A stretch of 64,000 nt of DNA from NCBI RefSeq assembly GCF_001269985.1, contig NZ_BBZB01000001.1, forward strand, positions 2,604,001-2,668,000, written 5' to 3'. The translations under genes and the position numbers were made by a program. The notes beneath the pieces were generated by a model, which worked only from the letters and a program-made list of their open reading frames with translations, searched no databases and was not told where the DNA came from. This DNA comes from Pseudoalteromonas sp. '520P1 No. 423'. Its GTDB lineage: Bacteria; Pseudomonadota; Gammaproteobacteria; Enterobacterales; Alteromonadaceae. This document shows positions 46,562 through 56,201 of this stretch, piece after piece (the stretch's first letter is position 1; each line of letters begins with the position of its first letter).

Positions 46562-47344
46562 TTATGACGCCACCCTTTCTGTATATAACTTGTTTAAAGC
46601 GAGCTCAATTGAAAGGTTATCATCTTGTTTCATATAATAAGTCACTGTTCTCATGACAAAATCGACATTTTGCTTATGTTCTTTGGAAAAAGTTTTACAT
46701 AATGCTTTTAGTTTTTTATCAAACAAACTTTTATCAATTTTTGCATGATATGTCTGTATTGCAGTTTCGAAACTATTTTCATTTTCAGAATATAAGTCTT
46801 TTAGTTTTGCTTTAGGAACACGGTATTGTGTACTAGCAAACTCGAGCGCATCTCTAAAGTCAGTGAATTCATTATCAAAAACAGTGATCATAGTAACGGG
46901 AATATTAGCAATTTTTAATTTCTCACCATCAACTTCAAATTCAAATCCTTGATATTGGCTGCGTATTGAAGACTCTTTACCTAAGCCAATACCCGCTTGC
47001 ACACATTTTTGAAGTTGATAATCAAGCTCTTGTGCTTCATCTTCATTCCACATTTGATAAACGTGAATGGCTTTTTTATATTTTTTTGCTATTTTTCTTT
47101 TTGCAATATCTGCACGTTCACCAACTAGAGCTGATTTTTCTTGTTTTAGTGCACTGCAACATTCTTTACAGGCAGGTACTTGATAAAAATCAGCTTCAGA
47201 GCGTGTATGAATATAAAACTCAGCATATTTTTTTGGCGGGGCATAATCAAATTCTGTTGCGATACAACCACAATAAAAGCATGTATTAAAATCGCTTCCA
47301 TGTACAGCAATCATTTTCTGATAAGGCTCTTGTTTATCACTCAA
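46562..47344 (-). CDS. HNH-like zinc protein, unknown
   Basis: A 260-residue cytoplasmic protein. The N-terminal 70 residues look like a zinc-ribbon/HNH module: C22-x-x-C25 (FYCGC), then EFDYAPPKKY where HNH nucleases usually have a D-H pair, then C59-x-x-C62 (PACKEC). The catalytic histidine seems replaced by tyrosine, so nuclease activity is doubtful. The rest is charged and helical without a recognised motif. Neighbours give no functional hint; it opens a stretch with gene relics. Confidence 0.65.
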   Translation of the reverse strand: MSDKQEPYQKMIAVHGSDFNTCFYCGCIATEFDYAPPKKYAEFYIHTRSEADFYQVPACKECCSALKQEKSALVGERADIAKRKIAKKYKKAIHVYQMWNEDEAQELDYQLQKCVQAGIGLGKESSIRSQYQGFEFEVDGEKLKIANIPVTMITVFDNEFTDFRDALEFASTQYRVPKAKLKDLYSENENSFETAIQTYHAKIDKSLFDKKLKALCKTFSKEHKQNVDFVMRTVTYYMKQDDNLSIELALNKLYTERVAS

Positions 47345-47412
47345 ATTAGTATTCCACTACGTAAATAAAGTTTTGCTATGATTATGCTTCAATCACAGCA
47401 TAAATACATAAT

Positions 47413-47824
47413 TTATTTTTTTAAAATTATATAGGTGCCTTTTGAATCTTTATCCTTTAAATTACTTTTTATTACAGCCCACAAAACGGTTAAAGCTTCA
47501 AAATATTTAGCAATATCAAAAGCTGACTTATTTTGTTTTCTAGCCCCTTTAAGCATTTTATCTTCACCCGAATCAGCATCAGATACTAAATGGCCTACAT
47601 CTGTGATATTCATTACATGCTTAACATCATAATGATTAAACTCCAATGTCCTTCTAAATATATCTGTGAAGATATAAGTTCTTAAGTTACCAATATGTGC
47701 ATAATCATAAACTGTTGCTCCACATGCATATAAACCTACCCTATTATTTTTTAATAGGTTCAAAATTTCGAACTTTTCTTTCAAATGTATCAAATAGTGC
47801 AAGTTCTCTTATTGTTTGATGCAT
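47413..47824 (-). pseudogene. cysS: Truncated, frameshifted cysteinyl-tRNA synthetase
   Basis: Only the N-terminal catalytic part is present. [22 protein letters not shown] (read in two parts: the zinc/HIGH region) followed by [20 protein letters not shown] is unmistakably cysteinyl-tRNA synthetase. Homology stops about 110 residues in (FDIAKYFE), where a short unrelated tail ends at a stop; an intact enzyme has about 460 residues. The natural start, ATG at 47824 ([12 protein letters not shown]), is out of frame with the rest: the A6 run at 47747-47752 carries a one-base shift joining FEPIKK to NNRVG. Both defects indicate a dead copy; a functional cysS is expected elsewhere. Confidence 0.82.
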
Positions 47825-47858
47825 AAATTTCTCTTTAATTATTTTATTCGGTCACAAA

Positions 47859-47888
47859 AAAAGGCCATTGATTTTTCAACGGCCTTTT
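47859..47888 (-). terminator. Orphan minus-strand terminator
   Basis: AAAAGGCC / GGCCTTTT plus an inner TTG/CAA pair around one mismatch, with a T7 tract on the minus strand. No intact minus-strand gene ends just upstream of it, so it may be the remnant of a lost gene or serve read-through from the suc operon. Confidence 0.65.
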
Positions 47889-48059
47889 AAAAATTAATTT
47901 TAACGTTAGATACTAAAAAATGGCAGCAGTAAATTACAACAGCAACAAGTTTGAAGGTTTGTATTAGATTGATGATTAGTATATAAGTACATATTTCGAT
48001 ATTAACATAAAAATATAAGATCCAATAACTGAAAGCATTGCATTTAGATAATGATATAG

Positions 48060-48395
48060 ATTGAATTTAAGACAGTGATAAACTGCTTTACCGATTTAAT
48101 GTTTTTAATCACTTCTCAAATAGCGCAAAAACTCTGTAATACCACAGCAAATGTAAGAGAGTTAGCTTTTATGGATGTATCTGGTCGAATTACAAATACT
48201 TTACTGCTACTTCTCAAAGAACCAGACGCATTGACTCACCCTGAAGGTATGCAGATAAAAATAACAAGACAAGAAATAGCACATTTAGCTGGATGCACTC
48301 GTGAAGTTGCTCGTCGAGTTTTAAAAAATTTAGAGAAACAAGGGTTAATTGAAGCCAAAGGTAAGACTATTGTCGTTCGTAATAGCCAGTATTAA
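48060..48395 (+). pseudogene. crp: Truncated crp-like regulator (C-terminal DNA-binding half)
   Basis: The reading frame encodes the C-terminal part of a CRP protein: FMDVSGRITNTLLLLLKEPDA, then THPEGMQIKITRQEIAHLAGCTREVARRVLKNLEKQGLI and GKTIVV, close to E. coli CRP from its long helix to the end. The whole cyclic-nucleotide-binding barrel is missing, and a stop lies in frame just before 48060, so only about 110 residues remain. A GTG at 48075 or ATG at 48099 could start a free helix-turn-helix domain, but no good ribosome-binding site is seen. Most simply a relic of a second crp copy. Confidence 0.75.
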
Positions 48396-48420
48396 TTAAC
48401 CAAAAATTTTAAATTAAGAT

Positions 48421-48580
48421 ATTAAAAAGGTTACCTAAATGACCTTATTATTAAAATAAAGTATGTGGTTAAACTACCAACCAATTTTTTATGTAAGACC
48501 TTTATCGCTTTCTTTGGGTAAGAGCTGCTAGTAGCTTACAGTTTTAACACTACTAGATTCTTTTTAACTAAAATTTAGGC
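48421..48580 (-). repeat. Decayed tandem copy C of the sucD 3' end plus terminator
   Basis: This is the oldest-looking copy of a unit that also contains the real sucD tail. It keeps CTACCAACCA at 48474, ACAGTTTTAACAC at 48538 and a degraded hairpin near 48424-48450. On the minus strand VKTV is still readable before stops. It is about 160 bp in period with the next copy. Confidence 0.8.
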
Positions 48581-48741
48581 ATTAAAAAGGCCACTTAAGT
48601 GACCTTTTTATTAGATTAAACTAAGTAGGTGAGCTACCAACCAGTTTTTTCTGTAAGTGCTTTACTGCTTTCTTTGTGTAAGAGCAGCTAGTGAGCGAAC
48701 AGTTTTAACACTAGTAGATTCTTATGAACTAAAATTTAGGC
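48581..48741 (-). repeat. Tandem copy B of the sucD 3' end plus terminator
   Basis: A better preserved copy. It has a hairpin (48584-48609) and CTACCAACCAG at 48634, which on the minus strand encodes the sucD end TGW in another frame. VKTVRSLA is readable before a frameshift and stop. It shares a segment of about 13 bp (CTTTCTTTGTGTAAGAG-like) with copy C that the true sucD lacks. Confidence 0.85.
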
Positions 48742-48895
48742 ATTAAAAAAGGCCACAAATGAATAGTGACCTTTTTATTAGATTAAACTGAGTAGGTAGA
48801 CTACCAACCAGTTTTTTCTGTAAGTGCTTTACCGATCTCAGCAAGTGAGCGTACAGTTTTAACACCAGCAGCTTCTAGCGCAGCAAATTTCTCAT
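48742..48895 (-). repeat. Parental unit A: sucD 3' end plus terminator
   Basis: The functional unit from which copies B and C derive, comprising the terminator hairpin and about the last 31 codons of sucD. Identity with copy B is obvious over ACCAACCAGTTTTTTCTGTA and over the ACAGTTTTAACAC segment. Confidence 0.85.
48746..48776 (-). terminator. Terminator of sucCD
   Basis: AAAAAGG-C-CAC pairs with GTG-A-CCTTTTT with one mismatch, followed by T-rich sequence on both strands. A second, longer-stemmed version is present in repeat copy B (48584-48609), so the operon has a duplicated terminator. Confidence 0.7.
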
Positions 48896-49673
48896 CTGCA
48901 GTACCTTTACCGCCTGCGATGATTGCACCAGCGTGACCCATGCGCTTACCTTCTGGAGCAGTTACACCAGCAATGTAAGATACAACAGGTTTAGTCACGT
49001 TAGCTTTAATGTACTCAGCAGCTTCTTCTTCTGCTGTTCCACCGATTTCACCAATCATTACGATTGCTTCAGTTTGTGGATCTTTTTCGAACATTTCTAA
49101 AACGTCGATAAAGTTAGTACCTGGAATTGGATCACCACCAATACCAACACACGTAGACTGACCAAAACCAGCATCAGTAGTTTGCTTAACTGCTTCATAA
49201 GTTAAAGTACCAGAACGTGATACGATACCTACTTTACCAGGCTTATGGATATGACCAGGCATGATACCAATCTTAGTCTCGCCAGGAGTGATAACACCTG
49301 GACAGTTAGGACCGATCATACGAACACCAGAATTATCAAGCTTAACTTTTACGTCAACCATATCTAGTGTAGGGATACCTTCAGTGATACAAACAATTAG
49401 CTCGATGCCAGCATCGATAGCTTCTAAGATTGCATCTTTACAGAAAGGAGCTGGAACATAGATTACAGATGCAGTTGCACCTGTCGTTTCTACAGCATCA
49501 CGAACTGTATTGAATACTGGAAGGCCAAGGTGAGTTTGTCCACCTTTACCAGGAGAAACACCACCAACCATTTGTGTACCGTACTCAAGCGCTTGCTCTG
49601 AGTGGAAAGTACCTTGGCCGCCAGTGAAACCTTGACAGATTACTTTTGTATCTTTATTAATTAATACAGACAT
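48801..49673 (-). CDS. sucD: Succinyl-CoA synthetase alpha subunit
   Basis: The 290-residue subunit that carries the phosphohistidine during substrate-level phosphorylation. The CoA/Rossmann N-terminus contains [14 protein letters not shown]; the active H247 is in [33 protein letters not shown] segments are intact. Its ATG overlaps the sucC stop by one base. Its last 31 codons plus terminator have been tandemly duplicated downstream. Confidence 0.96.
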   Translation of the reverse strand: MSVLINKDTKVICQGFTGGQGTFHSEQALEYGTQMVGGVSPGKGGQTHLGLPVFNTVRDAVETTGATASVIYVPAPFCKDAILEAIDAGIELIVCITEGIPTLDMVDVKVKLDNSGVRMIGPNCPGVITPGETKIGIMPGHIHKPGKVGIVSRSGTLTYEAVKQTTDAGFGQSTCVGIGGDPIPGTNFIDVLEMFEKDPQTEAIVMIGEIGGTAEEEAAEYIKANVTKPVVSYIAGVTAPEGKRMGHAGAIIAGGKGTADEKFAALEAAGVKTVRSLAEIGKALTEKTGW

Positions 49674-50839
49674 TATTTGCCCTCCGCAGCAGCAACAACT
49701 TTTTCAGCAGCATCAGTTAAAGATGCAGCAGCAATGATGTCAACATCAGAGTTTGCTAATACTTCACGACCAGCTTCAGCGTTAGTACCTTCTAAACGTA
49801 CAACTACAGGTACATTTACACCAACTTCTTTAACTGCGCCAATGATACCTTCAGCGATCATGTCACAACGAACGATACCACCAAAGATGTTTACTAGAAC
49901 AGCTTTAACGTTTTCGTCAGAAAGAATGATTTTAAATGCTTCAGCAACACGTTCTTTAGTTGCGCCGCCACCAACATCTAGGAAGTTAGCTGGCTTGCCG
50001 CCGTGCAGATTTACGATGTCCATAGTACCCATCGCTAGGCCTGCACCGTTAACCATACAACCAACATTACCATCTAGAGCAACATAGTTTAGTTCCCACT
50101 GTGCAGCTTGTGCTTCACGCTCATCTTCTTGAGACGGATCGTGGAACGCACGGATTTTAGGCTGACGGTATAAAGCGTTACCATCGATACCAATTTTACC
50201 ATCTAAACAGTGAAGGTTACCTTCGTCAGTAATAACTAACGGGTTGATTTCTAATAATGCGAAATCAAAATCTTCAAACATTTTAGCAAGACCCATAAAG
50301 ATCTTAACAAATTGCTTCATTTGAGTTGGGTTTAAATCTAATTTAAAACCTAATTCACGTGCTTGGTAAGGTTGAGCGCCAACAAGTGGATCAATCTCAG
50401 CTTGGTGAATTAACTCAGGAGTCTCTTCAGCAATCTTCTCAATGTCAACACCGCCTTCGGTAGATGCCATGAAAACGATTTTTTGTGAAGCACGGTCAAC
50501 AACAGCGCCAAGATATAACTCGTTAGCGATGTCTGTACAGCTTTCAACTAAAATTTTAGCTACTGGCTGACCATTTTCATCAGTTTGGTAAGTTACTAAG
50601 TTTTTACCTAACCAATGTTGTGCGAAATCTTTAATTTCTTCTTTAGTTTTAACTAGCTTAACACCGCCAGCTTTACCACGGCCACCCGCGTGTACCTGAG
50701 TTTTAACAACCCACATATCACCGCCGATTTTATCAGCCGCTTCAGCAGCTTCTTGAGGAGTATCACAAGCGAAACCCTCAGATACTGGTAAACCATATTC
50801 GGCAAAAAGTTGTTTTGCCTGGTACTCATGCAAATTCAT
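49673..50839 (-). CDS. sucC: Succinyl-CoA synthetase beta subunit
   Basis: The 388-residue ATP-grasp subunit (same length as E. coli SucC) that binds the nucleotide and, with SucD, converts succinyl-CoA to succinate. It begins [19 protein letters not shown] and carries [24 protein letters not shown] and [13 protein letters not shown]. It is co-transcribed with sucD. A terminator lies between sucB and this gene, so it probably has its own promoter in the 240-bp spacer. Confidence 0.96.
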   Translation of the reverse strand: MNLHEYQAKQLFAEYGLPVSEGFACDTPQEAAEAADKIGGDMWVVKTQVHAGGRGKAGGVKLVKTKEEIKDFAQHWLGKNLVTYQTDENGQPVAKILVESCTDIANELYLGAVVDRASQKIVFMASTEGGVDIEKIAEETPELIHQAEIDPLVGAQPYQARELGFKLDLNPTQMKQFVKIFMGLAKMFEDFDFALLEINPLVITDEGNLHCLDGKIGIDGNALYRQPKIRAFHDPSQEDEREAQAAQWELNYVALDGNVGCMVNGAGLAMGTMDIVNLHGGKPANFLDVGGGATKERVAEAFKIILSDENVKAVLVNIFGGIVRCDMIAEGIIGAVKEVGVNVPVVVRLEGTNAEAGREVLANSDVDIIAAASLTDAAEKVVAAAEGK

Positions 50840-51036
50840 GATGCTTTATCCAATTTTTTAGTGCTAATCAAGCTGAATTTTTATTCAGCTTCCCAAATTG
50901 CGCGGTTAGTATAGATCCCCGCACGATACAAAGAAATACCCTGTATCAAGAATTGCCAATAAAATTACAATAGAATTGATATTTATTCGCAGTTGCTAAT
51001 TTTTAATCTAAATGTAAGTTAAAAATTAACCAAAAA
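50840..51036. other. sucC upstream region
   Basis: About 200 bp between the sucC start and the sucB terminator. Because transcription from sucAB is expected to stop, a sucCD promoter is inferred here; I cannot pick one -10/-35 pair with confidence. Confidence 0.4.
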
Positions 51037-51060
51037 AAAGCTGCGACCTAAGTTGCAGCT
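51037..51060 (-). terminator. Terminator between sucB and sucC
   Basis: AAGCTGCGAC pairs with GTTGCAGCTT (one G-U) around a CTAA loop, with a T8 tract on the minus strand. It lies 20 bp after the sucB stop codon. Confidence 0.85.
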
Positions 51061-51079
51061 TAAATATTAATCTAGTTTA

Positions 51080-52555
51080 TTAAACATCTAGTAAAAGACG
51101 AGTTGGATCTTCTAGCAATTCTTTAATCGCTACTAAGAAACCAACAGACTCTTTACCATCAATTAATCTATGATCGTAAGATAATGCTAAGTACATCATA
51201 GGTAAGATTTCAACTTTACCGTTCACTGCCATAGGACGGTCTTGGATTTTATGCATTCCAAGGATCGCAGCTTGTGGTAAGTTTAAGATAGGCGTTGAAA
51301 GTAATGAACCAAATACACCGCCATTCGTAATAGTGAAGTTACCACCAGTCATATCATCGATAGTTAATTTACCATCACGACCTTTTAGTGCTAATTCACG
51401 AATATTCTTTTCAATTTCTGCACAAGACATTTTATCACAATCACGTAATACAGGTGTAACTAGACCACGTGGTGTAGATACAGCTATGCTCATATCGAAG
51501 AAGTTATGGTATACGATATCATCGCCATCAATTGATGCATTTACTGCAGGGAAACGCTTAAGCGCTTCAGTAACAGCTTTAACATAAAAAGACATGAAAC
51601 CTAAACGGATATCATGACGCTTTTCGAATGCATCTTTATACTGCTTACGAAGGTCCATGATAGGCTTCATATTAACTTCATTAAATGTTGTTAACATTGC
51701 AGTTGAGTTTTTAGCTTCAAGTAAACGTGTCGCGATTGTTTTACGTAAACGTGTCATAGGAACACGTTTTTGCGTACGCTCGCCAACTGGTGCTAGTGCG
51801 GCAGCTACTGGTGCTGATTTTGCAGCTGGAGCTGGTGCTTTTAAGAAGTTATCAACGTCTTCTTTAGTTACACGGCCATTTTTACCAGTACCATTAATTT
51901 TTGAAGCATCAAGGCCTTTTTCAGCGATTAAACGACGTACCGACGGTGTTAATACATCAGAATTTTCGTCTGAAGCAGCTGCGCTAGCAGGTGCTGCTGA
52001 CGCTGCAGCAGGCGCTGCACCAGCAATGATCTTACCGATTAACTGTTCGCCAAGAACGGTATCGCCTTCAGCGTAAATGAGCTCGCCCATTACACCATCT
52101 TCAGGTGCTACAACTTCAAGAACAACTTTATCAGTTTCAATATCAACTAGATTTTGATCACGTGATACAGCTTCACCTGGCTGAACATGCCAAGTAGCGA
52201 TTGTTGCATCTGCAACTGATTCTGGAAGTACTGGAACGTTAATATCCACTGGGTTACCTTCTGATGCTGGCGCTGCAGTAGCAGGCGCTTGAGTATTTTC
52301 TGGAGTTGCCACAGCGCCTGCTGCACCAACTAATGCGATAAGTTGCTCACCTAATACGGTAGCACCTTCTTCTTGGCTAATTTCAGTTATAACACCATCA
52401 TCTGGTGAAACAACTTCAAGCACAACTTTATCTGTTTCGATATCTACTAAGTTCTGATCGCGGCAAACAGTATCACCAACTTTTACATGCCAAGTTGCGA
52501 TTGTTGCATCTGCTACAGATTCAGGAAGAACTGGAACCTTAATTTCGGTTGTCAT
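51080..52555 (-). CDS. sucB: 2-oxoglutarate dehydrogenase E2, dihydrolipoyl succinyltransferase
   Basis: E2 core of the 2-oxoglutarate dehydrogenase complex. At 491 residues it is longer than E. coli SucB (405) because it has two lipoyl domains instead of one (about 3-76 and 104-177), with lysines K43 and K143 in identical [12 protein letters not shown] motifs. Ala/Pro-rich linkers follow each. The E1/E3-binding domain is at about 203-240 ([14 protein letters not shown] and [11 protein letters not shown]), and the catalytic domain has H462 and D466 ([10 protein letters not shown]). It lies 10 bases after sucA. Confidence 0.95.
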   Translation of the reverse strand: MTTEIKVPVLPESVADATIATWHVKVGDTVCRDQNLVDIETDKVVLEVVSPDDGVITEISQEEGATVLGEQLIALVGAAGAVATPENTQAPATAAPASEGNPVDINVPVLPESVADATIATWHVQPGEAVSRDQNLVDIETDKVVLEVVAPEDGVMGELIYAEGDTVLGEQLIGKIIAGAAPAAASAAPASAAASDENSDVLTPSVRRLIAEKGLDASKINGTGKNGRVTKEDVDNFLKAPAPAAKSAPVAAALAPVGERTQKRVPMTRLRKTIATRLLEAKNSTAMLTTFNEVNMKPIMDLRKQYKDAFEKRHDIRLGFMSFYVKAVTEALKRFPAVNASIDGDDIVYHNFFDMSIAVSTPRGLVTPVLRDCDKMSCAEIEKNIRELALKGRDGKLTIDDMTGGNFTITNGGVFGSLLSTPILNLPQAAILGMHKIQDRPMAVNGKVEILPMMYLALSYDHRLIDGKESVGFLVAIKELLEDPTRLLLDV

Positions 52556-52565
52556 CTCTTGTCCT

Positions 52566-55379
52566 TTATTTATTAATTGTTAGAGCGTCAGCAACTAAAG
52601 TTGCTTGTTCAATGTCATGTAAAGATTTAGAACCACATGCTGGTGCTGCAGAAGCTGGACGACCAGCATATTCTAAATACGTATTTGCTGGAATTGCTTG
52701 TCTGAAATGATGTTGTGAACAATACCAAGCACCTTGGTTTTGTGGTTCTTCTTGACACCAAACAAAATCTTTTACATGACTATAACGTTGTACGATTGCT
52801 TCCATTTCCGCATGAGGGAATGGGTATAGCTGCTCCATACGAACAATTGCAATATTGTTTAGCTCTTTTGCACGACGTTCTTGTAATAATTCGTAGTAAA
52901 CTTTACCACTACAAAATATAACACGTTCAATATTTTCAGGCTTAATATCATCAATTTCATCAATTACGTTATGGAATACACCTTCAGACAATTCTTCTAA
53001 AGAAGAAACTGCAAGAGGGTGACGTAAAAGTGATTTAGGTGTCATAACGATAAGAGGACGACGAAGCGGTCTTACAGTTTGACGACGTAGCATTGCATAA
53101 ACTTGCGCAGGTGTTGATGGTACAACCACTTGCATATTATGATCAGCACATAACTGTAAGAAACGTTCAAGACGCGCAGATGAATGCTCTGGACCTTGAC
53201 CTTCATAACCATGTGGAAGCATACAAGTTAAACCACATAAACGGCCCCACTTTTGCTCACCCGAGCTTAAAAATTGATCAAAAACAACTTGTGCACCATT
53301 TGCAAAGTCACCAAACTGCGCTTCCCACATAACTAATGTCGTAGGCTCAGCAGTAGCATAACCGTATTCAAAAGCAAGAACCGCAACTTCAGATAAAACT
53401 GAATCGTATACTTCGAATTTACCTTGTCCTTCACGAACATTTTCAAGTGGTAAATACGTAGATGCATCAGCTTGGTTATGAACAACAGCATGACGGTGGA
53501 AGAATGTACCACGACCAGAATCTTGGCCTGTCATACGAATGTCAGTGCCTTCATCAACAATTGACGCGTATGCTAAGTTCTCTGCCATGCCCCAATCTAA
53601 TAGTTTTTCACCAGTAGCCATCAATTTACGGTCAGCGTATATTTTAGCGACGCGTGATTGTGCTTTGTGCCCTTCAGGATATGTAGCCAGACTTGAAGTA
53701 AGTGCTTTTAGTTTATCAACTGGTAAACTTGCATCATATTCAACATCCCAATCATGACCAACAAAACTACTCCAATCTGATGAATGTGATGTTTCAGGAA
53801 GTTTTTCTTCAACAACACATTTTCCCGCATCTAAACTATTGCGGTAATCATTGGCAATTTTCTTTGATTCTTCAAGAGAAATAACATTTTCAGAATTAAG
53901 TTGTTCTGCATAAATTTGACGCGGAACAGGATGTTTTTTAATTTTTTGATACATAATAGGCTGAGTTGCATTTGGCTCATCAGCTTCATTATGGCCATGA
54001 CGACGGTAACAAACTAAGTCAATTACGATGTCACGTTTAAATTTATTTCTGTAATCTAAAGCGATTTGCGTTACTAAAGTAACAGCTTCTGGATCATCAG
54101 AATTAACATGGAAGATTGGTGCTTGTACCATTTTAGCAATATCTGTACAGTATTCTGTAGAACGTACGTCTTCTTGCTTAGAAGTAGTGAAACCTACTTG
54201 GTTATTTACCACGATACGAATTGTACCACCTACGCTAAATGCGCGAGTCTGAGATAAATTGAAAGTTTCTTGAACTACACCTTGGCCTGCGATTGCAGAA
54301 TCACCATGTAATGTAATTGGTAATGCTTTAGAGCCATCTTTACAACCTAAACGGTCAAGACGAGCACGAACAGAACCCATTACTACAGGATTTACGATTT
54401 CTAAGTGAGATGGGTTAAATGATAACGCCATATGTACGTTGCCACCTTTGGTAGCAAAATCACATGAGTAACCCATATGGTATTTAACGTCACCAGAACC
54501 TGAATTTACTTGTGCTTTACCGGCAAATTCATCAAATAAATCTGATGGATTTTTACCTAAAACGTTAAGAAGTACATTAAGTCGACCACGGTGAGCCATA
54601 CCTATAACAACTTCTTTTTGACCGCTTTCGCCAGCACGGTGAACAAGTTCTTTTAACATTGGGACTAAAGAATCACCACCTTCAAGTGAGAAACGTTTAG
54701 CACCTGGGAACTTCGCACCTAAATATTTTTCAAGACCATCAGCTGCAGTTAATCCTTGAAGGATACGTAGCTTATTTTCTTTAGTAAAGTTGGGTGTAGA
54801 CTGGACCGACTCAAAACGCTGTTGTAACCAACGCTTTTCTTCTGTCGAAGTGATGTGCATATATTCAACACCAATAGAACCACAGTAAGTAGTTTTTAGT
54901 GCTTTATATAGCTCACCTAAAGGCATGGTATCTTTGCCGATGGCAAAAGAACCTACATTAAATTCGCGGTCAAGGTCTGATTCTGATAGGTCGTGATGAG
55001 AAAGTTCTAACTCACGAATTTTATCTCGTTTCCACAGGTTTAGTGGATCAAGATTGGCACTTTGATGGCCTCTGAATCGGAATGCATTAATCAGTTGAAG
55101 TACTTTAACTTGCTTCGCATCACCTGCTCCACCTGTCGCAACAACAACTTCTTTATGCTTGTTTTTTGCAAGCGTTTCAAATTGTGTTCTGATATCTGAG
55201 TGTTTAGTCTCAACATCAACACCATCTACTTTTGGTAAATGGTCGAACACTTCACGCCATTCATTTGGCACCGAAGTCGCATCATCTAAATACGCTTCAT
55301 ATAAGTCTTCTACATAAGCAACGTTGCCGCCATTCATGTGAGACGAATCTAACCATGCCTTCATTACACCTTCGTGCAT
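52566..55379 (-). CDS. sucA: 2-oxoglutarate dehydrogenase E1 component
   Basis: A 937-residue thiamine-diphosphate enzyme that decarboxylates 2-oxoglutarate. It aligns from the E2-binding N-terminus ([22 protein letters not shown]) through [17 protein letters not shown] and [20 protein letters not shown] to the C-terminal [17 protein letters not shown]. Length matches E. coli (933). The start at 55379 lies 95 bp after sdhB, across a hairpin, so partial co-transcription with sdhCDAB is likely. Confidence 0.96.
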   Translation of the reverse strand: MHEGVMKAWLDSSHMNGGNVAYVEDLYEAYLDDATSVPNEWREVFDHLPKVDGVDVETKHSDIRTQFETLAKNKHKEVVVATGGAGDAKQVKVLQLINAFRFRGHQSANLDPLNLWKRDKIRELELSHHDLSESDLDREFNVGSFAIGKDTMPLGELYKALKTTYCGSIGVEYMHITSTEEKRWLQQRFESVQSTPNFTKENKLRILQGLTAADGLEKYLGAKFPGAKRFSLEGGDSLVPMLKELVHRAGESGQKEVVIGMAHRGRLNVLLNVLGKNPSDLFDEFAGKAQVNSGSGDVKYHMGYSCDFATKGGNVHMALSFNPSHLEIVNPVVMGSVRARLDRLGCKDGSKALPITLHGDSAIAGQGVVQETFNLSQTRAFSVGGTIRIVVNNQVGFTTSKQEDVRSTEYCTDIAKMVQAPIFHVNSDDPEAVTLVTQIALDYRNKFKRDIVIDLVCYRRHGHNEADEPNATQPIMYQKIKKHPVPRQIYAEQLNSENVISLEESKKIANDYRNSLDAGKCVVEEKLPETSHSSDWSSFVGHDWDVEYDASLPVDKLKALTSSLATYPEGHKAQSRVAKIYADRKLMATGEKLLDWGMAENLAYASIVDEGTDIRMTGQDSGRGTFFHRHAVVHNQADASTYLPLENVREGQGKFEVYDSVLSEVAVLAFEYGYATAEPTTLVMWEAQFGDFANGAQVVFDQFLSSGEQKWGRLCGLTCMLPHGYEGQGPEHSSARLERFLQLCADHNMQVVVPSTPAQVYAMLRRQTVRPLRRPLIVMTPKSLLRHPLAVSSLEELSEGVFHNVIDEIDDIKPENIERVIFCSGKVYYELLQERRAKELNNIAIVRMEQLYPFPHAEMEAIVQRYSHVKDFVWCQEEPQNQGAWYCSQHHFRQAIPANTYLEYAGRPASAAPACGSKSLHDIEQATLVADALTINK

Positions 55380-55421
55380 TTATAAGCCCTTTTCTTCTAG
55401 CGCAGAAATAGTTAAACACAA

Positions 55422-55452
55422 AGATAGCCATAAGATTGATATATGGCTATCT
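55422..55452 (-). terminator. Hairpin between sdhB and sucA
   Basis: A 10-bp perfect stem AGATAGCCAT / ATGGCTATCT with an 11-base loop; the T-tract on the minus strand is short. Probably a partial terminator or processing site separating the sdh and suc mRNAs. Confidence 0.55.
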
Positions 55453-55474
55453 AAATATTGTTAAATCTGGTTAC

Positions 55475-56191
55475 TTAGATAGAACGGTTAAGTAACATAG
55501 ATTTGATATTACCAATAGCCTTTGTTGGATTAAGGCCTTTTGGACAAACACTGACACAATTCATGATCCCGTGACAACGGAAAACACTGAATGCATCATC
55601 AAGATCTGAAAGACGTTCTTCAGTTGCTGTATCGCGAGAATCCACAAGGAAACGATACGCATGAAGAAGACCTGCAGGTCCGATAAACTTATCTGGGTTC
55701 CACCAAAATGATGGACAAGACGTTGAACAACATGCACATAAGATACATTCGTACAAACCATCTAGCTTGTCACGTTCTTCAATAGATTGAAGACGCTCTC
55801 TTGCTGGCGGGTTCTTTTCATCATTGATCAAATAAGGTTTTACTTTTTCGTACTGTGTATAGAATTGAGTCATATCAATTACTAAATCACGTACTACAGG
55901 TAAGCCTGGTAATGGACGGATCACAATCGCTTTATTGCCTCTTTTTAGAGTCGATAAAGGTGTGATACATGCTAAACCATTTTTACCGTTCATGTTAAGA
56001 CCATCAGAACCACATACACCTTCACGACATGAACGTCTAAAAGATAAAGTTGGATCTTGTTCTTTTAACTGGATTAATGCATCCAGTACCATGATATCGC
56101 TACCATCTTGAAGTTCAAGAAAGTATTCCTGCATACGTGGCGCTGTATCTACATCAGGATTATAACGATAGATCGAAAATGCTAATTTCAT
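55475..56191 (-). CDS. sdhB: Succinate dehydrogenase iron-sulfur subunit
   Basis: The start at 56191 (MKLAFSIYRYNPDVD) is chosen over 56236 because it aligns with E. coli SdhB and has GGAG upstream; this gives 238 residues. The 2Fe-2S ligands are C55 and C60 (SCREGVCGSDG, with D63) and C75. The 4Fe-4S and 3Fe-4S clusters are bound by CILCACCSTSCP and CHGIMNCVSVCPKG. It passes electrons from the SdhA flavin to the quinone site formed with SdhC/SdhD. Confidence 0.95.
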   Translation of the reverse strand: MKLAFSIYRYNPDVDTAPRMQEYFLELQDGSDIMVLDALIQLKEQDPTLSFRRSCREGVCGSDGLNMNGKNGLACITPLSTLKRGNKAIVIRPLPGLPVVRDLVIDMTQFYTQYEKVKPYLINDEKNPPARERLQSIEERDKLDGLYECILCACCSTSCPSFWWNPDKFIGPAGLLHAYRFLVDSRDTATEERLSDLDDAFSVFRCHGIMNCVSVCPKGLNPTKAIGNIKSMLLNRSI

Positions 56192-56201
56192 CGAACAGCT
56201 C

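Noticed and set aside
47921..47968. 15-codon ORF starting ATGGCAGCAG in the scar region, possible leader peptide
   Set aside because: No ribosome-binding site, no downstream structural gene to regulate and no run of regulatory codons.
51333..51587. Long antisense reading frames opposite sucB, sucC, sucA and gdhB
   Set aside because: They are shadows of strongly biased coding frames, with no ribosome-binding sites or recognisable protein motifs.
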